A DNA stretch of 64,000 nucleotides from Archegozetes longisetosus (lineage: Eukaryota; Arthropoda; Arachnida; Sarcoptiformes; Trhypochthoniidae). Both the position numbers and the translations under genes were made by a program. The notes under the pieces were generated by a model that was not told where the DNA came from, did not search any database, and saw nothing but the letters and a program-made list of their open reading frames with translations. Of this stretch, positions 1-12,057 are shown piece by piece (positions within the stretch are counted from its first letter, which is position 1; each line of letters begins with the position of its first letter). Where the stretch lies: NCBI GenBank assembly GCA_018873245.2, contig JAEMBT020000003.1, positions 11,873,843-11,937,842 on the forward strand. The letters are read 5' to 3'.

Positions 1-1025
1 CTCAAATCACAATTATTATTAGCTCTTCATAAATCTATTATTGCTGTGAGTTTGAAAATGAGAAATTATGAGATTACTTAGTATTTTTCGCTATCGATGT
101 AAACCATTTTCAAAAGTAAAAATAAAACAAACTAAACTTTCTTTGTATCAATTTGTACTGATTTAATTGCAAAGTGCGTTTTAATTAAATAAGATATTAT
201 AATTTGATTAAATAAATCAAATGTTAACTTTACTGGCCCGGATAACCTGCTTTGGGAATTCAGTCACTCTTAAGAAATAGGTGGGCAGGCCCTTAAAATT
301 TCATACTTATTTTTAATGAGTTTCAAGTTCTTGAATCTGTTATATCCTTGTTTATAAGAGCCAAATGCCTTATACTATTAATGAGCACAACTCTGATAAT
401 TATACGTAAGAATCAGATAAAAGATCAGATAACAGATCAGAGACATTAAATAAGAAAGCAGATCAAATTTGTTTATCCGAATTTAGATATAGGAAAGAGG
501 ATAAAGGTAGAAAGTTATCAAGATAGATGAGTTTAACAGTATGTTAATTCAATTAGATTATTAAGATTGTTTTTGTCAATTATTGATGACTGAGAGACAA
601 TCGATGGTTACGTACACAATATATAAAACTTAAATGAACCCTTCTAACAAAAAATAAGAAACCGTAACTTTATTTAGTAAATATATGCTCAATTTTATTA
701 AGAATTCCTTTGAAATAATCACATTCAAAATACACTGATCAACATCATTCTCTCAAAGTAAGATTTGGTTCGAAGTAATTTCTTGGAGACTATTTTCGTG
801 CAGTAAAGTCTTAAAATAAAGAACAGCAGTTCGTTGAACAACTGAAGTTTTATTTTTTACATCGATTTTACTGAAATTTTCCATTTAAACAGGGTCTGAA
901 AGAAAATTTTCTGACAGAAATATTTTAAGACTAATCTTGTCTTATAAATATCAGTAAATCTAACAGTTATCAGCATTTTGTTGAGACACATAGGATATGA
1001 AGGTTAAATTTCTCATTTAATACTT
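1..1025. other. AT-rich intergenic sequence
   Basis: No open frame with splice signals, RNA gene or repeat was recognised here. It lies downstream of the small secreted gene that ends at 1026. Confidence 0.5.
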
Positions 1026-3660
1026 TTATAGCGGATCTGTGTTATATAAAATATTTTTGATTGAATCAGTCAGTTCACTATAAACAGGAATATTTGTGTC
1101 ATATTTCCAACTCTTCTTGAAACGAATCCCTTCCTGAGCGCGAAGACAAGACTCGTAGAGTTTAAGCAGGGGTTCAACAAATACTCCACTCGATTTTGCC
1201 ACACTTTCTATATCTTAGAGAGAAAAATTTCAATGAAAAACAAATGGAAACAGGTGTCAATTTTTAAATTTTGTGGGAAGTTTATTTCAAAAATATTTTT
1301 ATACTTTTAACTTGATGAGCTTTTTAGCTGCTTTAATAGGAAACTCCATGACTTTTTAGGTCTCAATTTTCTAAGATTAAAGTGCTTTATTTCAATACAC
1401 TTTTCCATGTTTTTCACTACTTAGTATAGCTTTCTTGATAGTATCATATCACTTGGTCTAAATTTATTTCTTTAAATAAAAATTGAAATTTTATCCAGTA
1501 TATCAACCTTTTTTATCGCCTTCAATATTTATGATAAAATTATGAACTGATAAATAAAACAATATTTGTACAAATGCTTTCGACTTGGTAGGAGTCAGTT
1601 TGGCAGAAGTCAGTTGAATAGAATGCTGCTTTAGTCCAAAGACAAAATGCTCTGTCATCCTATTCTCAATTTTAAGAAAGCCTTTTTAGTTTTGAAAGTC
1701 GTTATGAAGAGCTCGAGTTTTAATATATAGGCTTTGAATATACACCTTATGTCATATTTAAAGAATATTCCATCATCGGTATAATCAACTCTGAAAGCTT
1801 ATTAGACATTCGTATACTGTAAATAGGAGTTGTTAAGCCAAATTATAAGTACAAAACTAAAAATTGTCTTCTACAGTATTATTCTGTACTTTATTCTACA
1901 GTATTATTTTCTGTATTATTCAAGAAGTACAAGTAAATTGTTTACATAGCTCTAATAATAAGTTAGAAGTTGTATTTTTTAAGATTCCAAAACTGACCTT
2001 AAGTACTCGTGGAAATTAATCTACAAATCTAGTGATGTTCTAATCATATGTTTTTAGTCTTATCATTTTCTATTGACTATTGATGCTTAAGCTCTTATCT
2101 AAATCTCTTGATTACTTGCAAATTTTTAATTTTGCTCAAGTAAATATGAATGAGCAAAATACTGAGCTTTAGGGGTAAGAAAATCAGCTGTAAAATTGAT
2201 TTTGACCTCTTTCGGCCAAATTGACTTCTGCCAAACTGACACAAATCTTCAGATCTTTAGATAGAAACCAAAGTTTATAATTTATTATCTTAGAGCTTGT
2301 CTTAACATTTTGATAATTTCAATATGAGTTCAGTTCAGCTTATAATCGATGGGTTTTTAGCAATATTTAATAAGTATCTTTGAAATTCTTAAATTTTGTA
2401 TTATTAATTCATGATTTTATACTCAGCTCCTATAGGTTTATACAGAAATAAATCTTGAATTTTATAGTCTTTTTTCATATTCAAATAAAAACACATAGTT
2501 TTATACGAAGTCGAAGCTTAAAGTGTATGTTGAGTCAAAAGTTAGGTATGAAATTGCTGATTGGCACAGACTTTTTCTTTGAAATTTTTCAAAAAAGTAC
2601 TATTGAAGTAAACATTTGAAAAATTCAAGTTTGAAAGAAATAAGTAAATGCAAAAGTCAGCCTAAGTATCTTCAGATAAAAGCAACCGTTTATTCTCTTA
2701 GTTAACTGCCATCACTGTGGTTAATGATAATATTTGTCAAATACTATTTTTGGTAAAAAGTTCATACAAGACTGAACTAATGCTTGAGCTACTCTTCAAA
2801 TAAACTGTTATCAAAGAACAAAAATATCTGAAAGAGTTTCCAAGAATTACAAAATGATTTAAAAATTTGGTTCTACCGAAAGCATTTTGATTGAGTGGTG
2901 AGTAAGTAAATGAACTAATTGGTTTCAGCTTCCAAAATATACGAATAAAACTTTTGAAGAAAGAACTTTCTTAGCAGTTCTCACCTCAGACTTTGTATAA
3001 AGCTTTAGAGATTGGATGTGTAATGATTTGAAACAAATGAAAAATCAATTTAAAACCCTTTAGTTATGGGAGATACGAAATTATCATTTTTTGTATGACT
3101 AAGAATCTATGACAAAACTTTTTGAAATATCTCTTAATGAAAAACACTTATCTAACAATTGGTTATAACTGCGTGCAATAAAAAAATTTATTAAGATTTT
3201 ATAAGCATTTACAAATAATTAGATGTACTATCATAAAAGCAAGATTCGAAGTTATATGTAGTTTTTTTAAAATTTTAATTTATAAGAAAAACGAGCAAAC
3301 AATACTTTTGATTTTGTTCAAAATGAGTAAAAGTTTGCGCCATTTAATAAAGTTTATTTTTCCTATCTCGCTCTAAAAGTTCATTTTAATAAAGAAATGT
3401 TCACTGATCAATAATTAAGTTTTATTATTTCTACATTAAACATATTTTCAGTCATAGTTTTAAGTCCTATTCGTGAAGACAGTTTCTTCAAAAGTTTTAT
3501 TCATATACTTTAAGTGCTTCGAAACAAATTGTACAAGATGCTTACCTCCAGTACTCTCAACAGCTTTCGTCAATAGGAAACAATCGGTTCTACTTAATCT
3601 TGCTTTCATTAATGGTATTACACATATTAAAGACACGAATAATATTGTCAAAGTATACAT
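1026..3660 (-). CDS. small secreted protein, two exons, unknown function
   Basis: The coding exons are complement(3546..3660) and complement(1026..1213), encoding 100 residues. Exon 1 begins MYTLTILFVSLICVIPLMKA, a clear signal peptide, and ends at a GTAAGC donor in phase 1. Exon 2 starts after CTCTAAG in the matching phase and reads on as DIESVAKSSGVFVEPLLKLY to a TAA stop. The mature part is about 80 residues with two cysteines (DCFLLTK and YESCLRA). The 2.3-kb intron holds a MITE at 1590-2245. I do not recognise the family. The matching splice phases and the open exon 2, with codon use like real genes, are the support. The distance between the exons is the main doubt. Confidence 0.55.
1590..2245. 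repeat. MITE family A, copy 1 (terminal inverted repeats)
   Basis: The left end reads GTCAGTTTGGCAGAAGTCAG and the right end carries its reverse complement (GACTTCTGCCAAACTGAC). Interior sequence, read in reverse complement, matches the element at 10582-11235 over several hundred bases, including the word TCAATAGTCAATAGAAAAT. It has no transposase and is a non-autonomous DNA element inside the intron of the secreted gene at 1026-3660. Confidence 0.75.
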
Positions 3661-5301
3661 GACCGATTAAATCAGATATATTAACAATATTAAGTGCAAA
3701 CGATTAGTCATAGAACAACTCTTTTCAAAAGTCTTTCAATAATCTGATCAATTTTTGAACCCAATTCAGATATTTATACCTGTGCTGATGGAAAAGTTTT
3801 AACATATTTAGTGTTGTAAAAGCATCATTCATGAATTTAAACTTAGCTCTTAATATATTTAATACATTAATTTGAATATATAATTGAAGTCAATGTAATT
3901 ATACTAAGTACAGTATTACCTCTTTATTAGTTACTTGATGGGTCTGTAATATTTACAAATAATAACGAGGTTAAATACTATTGAAACGCCTGTGAATACC
4001 TTAAAGTTCAATTCTTTATTGAGATTTAGGTTTACTATAAAGTACAACAATTGTTTAACAGAAAATCAGTTGATAGCAAATTGCTGTAAAAATGATTTCG
4101 TCTGAAAGTAATTGAAGATTGACTTGTTTGAGGTTTTGTTTTTAGTCACATATACTTCGTCTATTAATGTGTTCAATGCCTTGAAAGCATTGTCAGAGAC
4201 TGATTTACGAGAGAAAACATTTATTCATCTGTTGTATCATATCTAGCACTTCAAAACTTGTTGGTAGCCTTTTCCAAATTCAATCTCTTCGAATTTTTAG
4301 AATTGTTTGTTCATTTTTATTTAAAAATGAATGCTCGTAAATAATAATGAGGTGTGCTTTCATATTGTAGTGACTGAGTAGTTGAGCAAATAAGTCATAT
4401 AGATTATATCGAGATAAATACTAAAGAGATTATTTTGACATTACTTCAATTGAACATCTGCATAGACAGGAGGTATCACTAAATTATAATCAGAGTAAAT
4501 ACTATCGAAGTAAATACTAAAGGGGAAATACTGTACCACTTTTCATTTCAATCTTTATAACTTAGCGATTGCATTAAATATACCTTTATTTAAAACTCAT
4601 GAGTCCATTACACTCCTACGTATTAATCATGAAAACTCAGTTCAATATTACGGATGCCGGTTCTCCCGGTTCGGACGACAGAATCCCAAAATCGATCGAT
4701 TTCTGCATTTTTCCGATCTTTGGTCAAACTGGAGGTTATTTATCTCATTTTAAGGAAATAGTTTGAATTATTTAACGGAATAGTCATTTTTCATAAAGTC
4801 AATCCTATTCATCTCGAGAAAAATGCGAAGAAATCACACAAAACAGATTCTAAAACATGATTCAATTTAAACCAAAGCACTATTGATTTACTTATTTTAT
4901 TTAAACCTTAGTTGTGTTTTAAAGTTTGATTGAGGCATAAATCTGATTTAATGTAATGAATCTCCGTGACCCACGAGAAATGAACAATTTTCAGTAATTT
5001 CTCACATTAAATAATGCCTAGTCTGGACTTTGTAAGTTTTGCCCGTTTTAGGCTAAATATCTGGTAATCGTAATTCTTATAGAAGAATACCAATATAGTT
5101 CATTATATTGTGGATTCGCTTCAAAATTATATAATGAATGTTTCTTTTCGTCAAGTGCAGAGTTTACTAATTATATTAATTTATTCGTAAAATTTGTTCG
5201 AAAATTACTGAATAGAAAAGAACCATTGATAGCCTGGTGTTTTGATGTCAAGTTATTCAATAATTATACTTAAAAAATTCTTAATGAATACAAAAATTTG
5301 T
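3661..5301. other. AT-rich intergenic sequence
   Basis: No gene was recognised. A short GC-richer patch near 4650-4690 (GGTTCTCCCGGTTCGGACG) stands out from the surroundings but gives no clear structure. Confidence 0.45.
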
Positions 5302-6681
5302 TTATACGTAAGGTGAACAATAGCAATGATCCCTCAAGTCAGTCATAAAGCTAGTCAGTCAGTACATATCTTCGGCCGCAAAGAGGTCAGATGTCTGATC
5401 TACGAAAGCATCGACTCTAAATCTTTCCAATTGTCGCCTTCCGTTTAGAGTAGAATTATATGGTTGAGCGATTGGCATATCTGAACACTGATTATCGAAC
5501 GGACAATTGCCCACATCCGGAAATAGATGATGAAAAAGTGTGGCCGTATTTGTTGCAAATTTCGGGTAATAATAGTAGAATAGTTTAGGTGGTAATGAAA
5601 AACTCAATCTATTAATGGCTATTGGAAACTCTGGCTTTTCATTTCTTATCATTTCGTTAATAGGTTTAATGAAAAAGTCGTGAATATAACAAAGTTCTCC
5701 AAAACCTACTTGAAAAGTCTCTTTTACCTTTATATCTTCGTAATAGGTTAGAAAATCATTTTCGATGTCAGCTGGAAATGATTGTTGTGCTTTCCAGTCA
5801 AATCTAAAGCCTTCGTTATAACTTTGTGGCACTAAGTTTTCGTCTTCGCTTAATTGCCATTTAAGTGTTACAATACTAGCTGGATATTCATGAAATATAT
5901 AGAATAGTGGACTTGAAAATAATTTCAAGAAATATTTACTGCAAAATTAAAACTATTGACAATTTGTTTCATACTCATTGGTAGAGAACTGAACACTGAA
6001 GTCTCCATTAAAGCCTTCAATAGCTAAATGCAATTTGAAATGTCCAGTGAAGTCAAATAAATTTAGAAATTGTACAAAACTAGTTGACCTTTGAATAACT
6101 GATGTCATCCCATCCGGCGACTCATAACTGGGAATAGATCCGTTTTGGTTCCATTCGCGTTTCAAGCAATAAGGTCGAGGGAATAGTACTTTCTGATAGG
6201 CAAAAGGACCATCGGGTACACAATAATTATTGCCTCGATTTCCAGCGTGACCTAAAATGCCCCAAATGCTACTCTGTTGAGGTGCACCAAATTCACTGAA
6301 AGATTCCTTGAATCGAACAAATAATTGACAGTTCCTATCATGCTTAAAATTATCATAAATTGTTCATTCGTACATACAAAGATCAATCGATCAATAAATT
6401 AACTTCTTAATACATATTAATTGCTTTTTAAATGCTTTCGATTCATTTTATGCAATCGATAAAATGAATTGCTCTCTAGACAGTATATTACGTTAGGCCT
6501 CAATGATTTTAGCAATTAAGAATAAGATAGGTTTAATTCTGATTAGTTAATAACATTGAAACGTTAACGAACTGAGATTTTATTTTTTAGACTTTCCAAT
6601 CATGTAAAAATTCTAAGAAAGAAAATAAAAACAGAGCTAGTCCTTTATAAGCTTTGTGGCGGTAGCTCAAATTACAATATA

Positions 6682-7173
6682 CTGTCCGTTTTTTAAACTA
6701 AACTCAGATTTTACAGTTAACACTCTATTGCTTTTGAAAATGTGAGTCAAAAGTGAAATCGCTTACTCATTCACTCAAATTTAAATGTTTCAAAATAAAC
6801 CTTTAATAATGAACTATAATTTTACAAAGCACATTTCAGAACTGTAATCCTACAAATTAGATTAGATATGTAAAAATAAATTTGATTCAATTCTAAGAAT
6901 AGTTGCATTGGTAGGCCCAGTTTTACCAAATTTTTCAAAAAATTCAGCTCTAACCTTATCACGACATTTAGTTAATAAATGAGTTTTCAAAATAAAAATT
7001 CTTTTGTTGTGAACATTATTTTTATGATTAAGTGATTTTAATTCAAAGTCAGTGACTAAGTAATCAAATTTTGTTACACGTTTTAAATTTACTCATTAGT
7101 AAGTTCTGATTAATGAGCAAAAATAAAGAAAAATTGTTATAAGAATTTGAGTTTAGTTTTAAAAAACGGACAG
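6682..7173. repeat. MITE with TA target site (Tc1/mariner-like)
   Basis: Inverted ends CTGTCCGTTTTTTAAACTAA and its near-perfect reverse complement flank a 492-bp element, with TA on each side (6680-6681 and 7174-7175). It is non-coding and lies in intron 2 of broken tyrosinase-like gene A. Confidence 0.8.
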
Positions 7174-7489
7174 TAGTTTTAATTAGGTTTTCAATTGTTT
7201 CAAGCAATATCATTTTTAGACCTCAAATAAGTGACTTTCTGAACACACACTACCTCCTGTTTAGATTAACTTATAAAGTATTATTGATGAGCTCGTGCTG
7301 CAAATATTACAGATGCTTGTGAGGTATACCTAGGCCGAGTGTTTCGAGCTTCAATAAGTTTATAATGATAAGGGTTTACTACAGATAATAATCACTGTAT
7401 TGTTATGAATTGTGCAATTTCTTTTTATAATATCGTAGAATTTGCAACGTTTGGCTACATCGATCTAACTTAACTTGTTTAGGGTTTGG

Positions 7490-8090
7490 TACGTTTGCCC
7501 GACACTCACATCCCCGAAAACTCACTTGCCCGACACCATTTGCCCGACAGGTACGTCTATCCGACAGCTCATTTTATCGATAATTCGTTTAATCAACAAA
7601 TCCTTTGATCGACGATCACTTTATCGACAGTCACATTTGTAATAATAGCTGAAGAAACGCAAGCCGAAGTTGACCGAAAAAAGATATCTAAACAGCACTG
7701 ATCTATACCTTCAGACGAGTGGTTAGAGTATAAACATGACGTTCACCACATGTGATCATGGATCAGCTAATGGTGATAGCTATTTTTATACTCAAACAAC
7801 TTGTCTGACGAGTTGGTAGTATGTGAGTACTAAATTATTCCAATAAAACATCGAAATAATATTGGTGTGCGTCCTCATGCAAGTTGTTTGGGTATAAAGA
7901 TAATTATCACCATTAGCTGATCCATGGTCACATCTGAAAGTATGGATCAGTGATGTTTTGATATCTTTTGTTCGGTCAATTTGTTCGGCTTGCACTTCTT
8001 CAGCTATTATTACAAATGTGACTGTCGATAAAGTGATTGTCGATAAAATGAGTTGTCGGGTAGATGTACCCGTCGGGCAAGTGACCTGAT
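7490..8090. repeat. foldback element with TTGCCCGACA-rich ends
   Basis: Two long arms (about 7522-7806 and 7878-8084) are reverse complements at roughly 80% by eye. They share TCACTTGCCCGAC, CTCATTTTATCGA, TCACATTTGTAATAATAGCT and GGATCAGCTAATGGTGATA. The word TTGCCCGACA recurs three times at the left end. The element has no coding capacity and lies in intron 2 of gene A. Confidence 0.8.
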
Positions 8091-8274
8091 CCCACTTATT
8101 TCTACGGTAAGTTTGGTTGGGTTCAGGTAATTGTCAGCACGAGGTCAACAATTTAAATCGATGTCCGTAGTGAGGTCATGTTAAGCATCTATGAGAAAGA
8201 TTGATCAAGTTGCGCATAAATTAGTAGATATAGTTATTAATTTCATTACTGGAGTGATTCTAAAAAGCAATTAA

Positions 8275-8645
8275 GTGATGGTATGCAATAACGAGTCATC
8301 TCTTGATCAGTATTGCATTTTTAAAAGGCCCAAATGTATTGATACAAAAGACGTCTCCCAAAAGAATAAATTACTTATCATATTAGAATATTACTTAAAA
8401 TCATTCAATATATATTCCATTTTAGTTGTTTTGTATAATTTATTATTAATTTTACTATTTTCTCTCAAAATTTAATGTTTTGTTTCATTGAAACTTTTGT
8501 CTATTTAATGAACAGACTTTAATTTAGGTAAAAAAAACTCTTATTTAATATATGTGTGCTTCATGTCTTAGCCCTTTAAGAGTATTAGAAGTCTTTTTCA
8601 TATGAAATACTGATCAAGAGATGACTGATTATTGCGTACCATCAC
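8275..8645. repeat. MITE flanked by TTAA, 40-bp inverted ends
   Basis: The ends GTGATGGTATGCAATAA... and ...TTATTGCGTACCATCAC are inverted over about 40 bp. TTAA sits immediately outside at 8271-8274 and 8646-8649. TTAA fits piggyBac-type target sites, although a TA target inside TTAA cannot be excluded. It lies in intron 2 of gene A, 28 bp from the next element. Confidence 0.75.
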
Positions 8646-8673
8646 TTAATTATTTGATAGAACTATATTTACC

Positions 8674-9235
8674 TAGTGCTCCGCACAAATTGAGTTCGAG
8701 CCAAGTCGGAGCAGATTTGAATTCGACTCGTAAAAATCGAGTCGAGTCTGTTCAAACCGCGAATCGATTTGATTTGAACTCGCGTCGAGTCTACCCGAAG
8801 ACTCGAATCAACTAATATTAATGGATTACATAAGTTTTTCAACTCAAATATCGAACGGATATGTAGAGTGGACCCCCTTTTATACTAAAATGCATGCTTT
8901 CTAGATAGTTCCTGAATATGTTGCAAGATTGTAGTATGCTTTGAAATGTTCCAAAATATTCCATAAGTTTCTAGAATGCTTTAATGAGTTCTAGAATATT
9001 CCATAGTTTTATAGAATGCTATAAAAAGTTCCAGAATGTTGAAATCAAGGAACACCTTTACAGCTCAAAAGAATTCAAATTCCTCAAACCTAATTGAGTC
9101 ATACCCGGACTCGAGTTGGGCTCGACTCAGACTCGACTCGATTGCGTTCGAGTCAAATCTTCTAGAGATTTGAACTCGAACGTTTGAATCGATTTGACAA
9201 ATCGCTCGAAGCGACTCGACTCGTGCGGAGCACTA
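8674..9235. mobile_element. hAT-type MITE, 562 bp, 8-bp target duplication
   Basis: A perfect 13-bp inverted end, TAGTGCTCCGCAC / GTGCGGAGCACTA, is flanked by exact 8-bp duplications TATTTACC at 8666-8673 and 9236-9243. The 8-bp duplication and TAGTGCTCC-like end fit the hAT superfamily. Subterminal regions are packed with GACTCGA-type words in both orientations. On the minus strand the duplicated target is GGTAAATA, which is the exon 2 splice donor of tyrosinase-like gene A. Confidence 0.9.
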
Positions 9236-9807
9236 TATTTACCCAATAAGGCATAGTAACTCTTGAATTGATTTTTCGCATTTCTTTCTCCATTTCATTT
9301 ATATGCTATCGATGCCAAGTTATAGCTTCGACAAACTTGTAAATTGATGGCCAATAGGTTCCATGAACTAATGAGAAAGTGTCCATAACTCCATTCTCAT
9401 ACATTTGTTTTATTACATAAATCAATTGAGATAGTTCTCTGTCTGATAAGCATTTAATGTTTCTTCTGACATGCAACCTCTTACAGGGGGGGAAGGGTGT
9501 TCACAGGATTTGTTGAATAGAACCGATTTTGTATATAAATTCTAGAATTTTCTATTTCTTCTTCAGTAAACTCTGTTGGTTGAGGACATTTTCGATGAAT
9601 CCAGTTGGCACATTCTTCATTATCTTGTGTTTTCAAACAAAATGTAGTTTGAATCATTAGATTTCTTTAAAAATAAAAATTTCAAGTCAATTTAATAAAT
9701 TCAAATTTACTGTTAATCTGGTTGAATTCAATGTTCTGTAGATAACAGTGAAGTGATGCAATTAATAGCGAGAATTCAAAATAATAGAAGTACAATTTTA
9801 AAAACAT

Positions 9808-10581
9808 TTTTCTAATATGAAAATATTTTACAAGTAGTACTTACTTTACATCAGGTGAATAGAAGAATTTTTCAGAACAATTGATACTGTTTCCAACGAG
9901 AGTTCCAAAATCAAGTTTTAAGTACTGATCAACTCTTGCATTTATAAATTGAGAAAATGGTTTGGAATTTATTTATCGCTTTATTAGTCTTTGATACTAT
10001 TAATCATTGTTTTAGTAATAGAACTAATGATTAGTAGAAGTAGACAGATAGACCATTTAAATATGTGAATTGCTTTCTATCAGACATTGAACTTCTTTAT
10101 TGATTAAAAATAATTGCTCTTATTGTTTTTGATTACAGTGAACGCAAAATTTAAGCTTTTATTGTTGAACCCTTTGATAAACTACATCCATACTAAACAG
10201 TTTCACATCGCTGGTGTGTTTCAAAAATTTTACTTAAGAAGTTAATTAAATAATCTTATTAAAAGTAATTATGTACGATATGAAGAAGATTTTCGAAGAT
10301 ATTTTATGAGCTCGTTTAGGTTTCCTTTAATAATTTTCGAAAATTTCAAAGTCTCGAACATTCGTATAACTGTGACACAAGATAATCTTCCTAACAATTA
10401 TAAAGGTCTCTCAAAAAAGACGAAATTTCAGTCTAGCAAAAGTATGTCATTTACATTTAATTTACCTATAATTTAAAGTATTCTAAATAGTTTCGTGTAA
10501 TTTCACAAAATTCTTAAAAGCAAGCAATACGATTAAAGATTAATTGCTTATTCGTTCAACACGTATCTAAAAATAAGGATT
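9808..10581. other. intergenic, upstream of tyrosinase-like gene A
   Basis: No gene was recognised. It would contain any remaining promoter of the broken gene A; no convincing TATA box was picked out. Confidence 0.4.
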
Positions 10582-11235
10582 GGTGTCAGTTTCGCAGAAG
10601 TCAGTTTCGCAGAATGGCATTTTATACGGTCGGTTTAGCAGAAACAGGTTAAAATCAATTTTACAACTGATTTTCTCATCCCTAAACCTTAGGGTTTGTC
10701 AGTTCATTCATACTTATCAAAGTAAAATAAAAAATCTGATAGTAATCATCAGATTTAGATAAAAGCTTAAGCAGCAATAGTCAATAGAAAATAACAAGAC
10801 TAAAAACATTTGGTCAAATATTAGATTTTCCTCATTCATTTCCACTAATATTTAAGCTCAGTCTCAAAATTTTAAAACATATAACATTTAACTTATTAGT
10901 AGAGTTATAAAAAATATTTAATCGTACTTTCGAATAGTCGAATAAGGTTTTTATCTTATATATCCACTAATTGGACTTAACAACTCTTATTTACAGTATA
11001 TTGTTTCAAATACCTTTAGAATTTATTACATCAATAACAAAATATTTTTTACGCAGAACATGAAGTGTGTACTTGAAAATTATTTCTAAAACTCAAGCTT
11101 TTCATAATAATTTTGAAAAATAGAGGTTTTCTAAAACCTAAACTGAGAATAGGAAAACAGAGATATTACACTTTTCGGTTAAACTGACTGGTAAAATGCC
11201 ATTCTTCAAAACTGACTTCTGCGAAGCTGACACCT
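10582..11235. repeat. MITE family A, copy 2
   Basis: The left end is GGTGTCAGTTTCGCAGAAGT and the right end is its inverted counterpart (ACTTCTGCGAAGCTGACACC). The left part matches the reverse complement of the right part of the element at 1590-2245 over more than 200 bp, so the two copies lie in opposite orientation. No open reading frame of note. Confidence 0.75.
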
Positions 11236-11865
11236 ACGAAAATTAAGTGGAGCTCACTAATTGATTAAAAATACGCAAGCTACAAATTGCATCTAATTTT
11301 CAGTGCACTTTGTAAGTTAAACGCAATTTCAAATAGATAAAAAGTTTATCGTTTTCTTCAATTTTTCTTTTCATTTCTGCAAATTAATTGCACCAATTTT
11401 TAAGCTTATATAATTATAGTTAAGTTTTAAAATTATATTATATTAGAAAAATATTTAAAATTTGCTCTATTAGTTAAAGCCTATCGATGGTTACGCTTGA
11501 ACAATATCGACTTTTTATTACTATGGTGTTTTTTTCTCCTTCTCAGATCAGTTTTTGTAGGAAAATGAGACAACCGTGTAAGTCTATCAAATTTGAAGTA
11601 ATATCTCTGAAATTATAAAGGTTATAGAAATACAATTATTGGTTCTTTTAAAGATACGACATTAATGGATTTATTAAATTCAATATGATATAGAAAACTT
11701 GAATTCATTGTTTGAAGTTGACTTCTCCAATATTGCTGCATAATTTATAGCTAGATAATAAGCACAAACACTTACTATTAGAACTTATTGTTAGAGAATA
11801 TCATAATCAATAATGAGAGGAGTGAAGAAAGGATCTTAGCTACTGGTAGTCTCGTATAGCACTTC

Positions 11866-11988
11866 CGGAGGGTTCGTTTACAAGAGAAAATATTTTAGAT
11901 TATTGCGCCAGATTCCGTTTATATAGAGATTTGAATGAAACTTGCACTTTCAATAATGTCAATTTTTTCTCTTGTAAACGGACTCTCT
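11866..11988. repeat. short MITE, about 120 bp
   Basis: The ends GTTCGTTTACAAGAGAAAA and TTTTCTCTTGTAAACGGAC are inverted over about 22 bp around a 75-bp core. It lies just downstream of the stop of the intact tyrosinase-like gene at 12058, probably in or near its 3' end. Confidence 0.65.
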
Positions 11989-12057
11989 AGACATACAATT
12001 AATACATATTGATCCCTGAAATTTGAAACATGAACAAGAACGCAGTGTCGCATCTAT

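Larger units (their letters stand above)
5302..9807 (-). pseudogene. tyrosinase-like gene A, broken
   Basis: Four exons align with the intact gene at 12058-13856: exon 1 9711..9807 (MFLKLYFYYFEFSLLIASLHC, signal-like), exon 2 9243..9623 (CuA half), exon 3 5975..6306 (first two CuB histidines, GHFKLHLAIEG) and exon 4 5302..5911. Joining exons 3 and 4 restores NDPLFYIFHEY with the third CuB histidine. Exon 2 has a frameshift near 9485-9500. A Trp codon of the WHRWHI motif has become TAG near 9308, and the second CuA histidine is Tyr (SIYKF). In exon 4 a TGA at 5359-5361 comes early; homologous sequence FMTDL..YCSPYV continues to 5302. These defects indicate loss of function. The 2.9-kb second intron carries four MITEs. 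Confidence 0.8.

Noticed and set aside
3473-3670. 65-codon plus-strand frame overlapping the secreted gene's first exon
   Set aside because: It is the complement of the signal-peptide exon on the minus strand, which has a splice donor, a matching downstream exon and a proper signal peptide.
7792-8815. Short open frames at 7792-7995, 8275-8475 and 8621-8815
   Set aside because: They lie inside MITE or foldback elements and reflect inverted-repeat sequence, not proteins.
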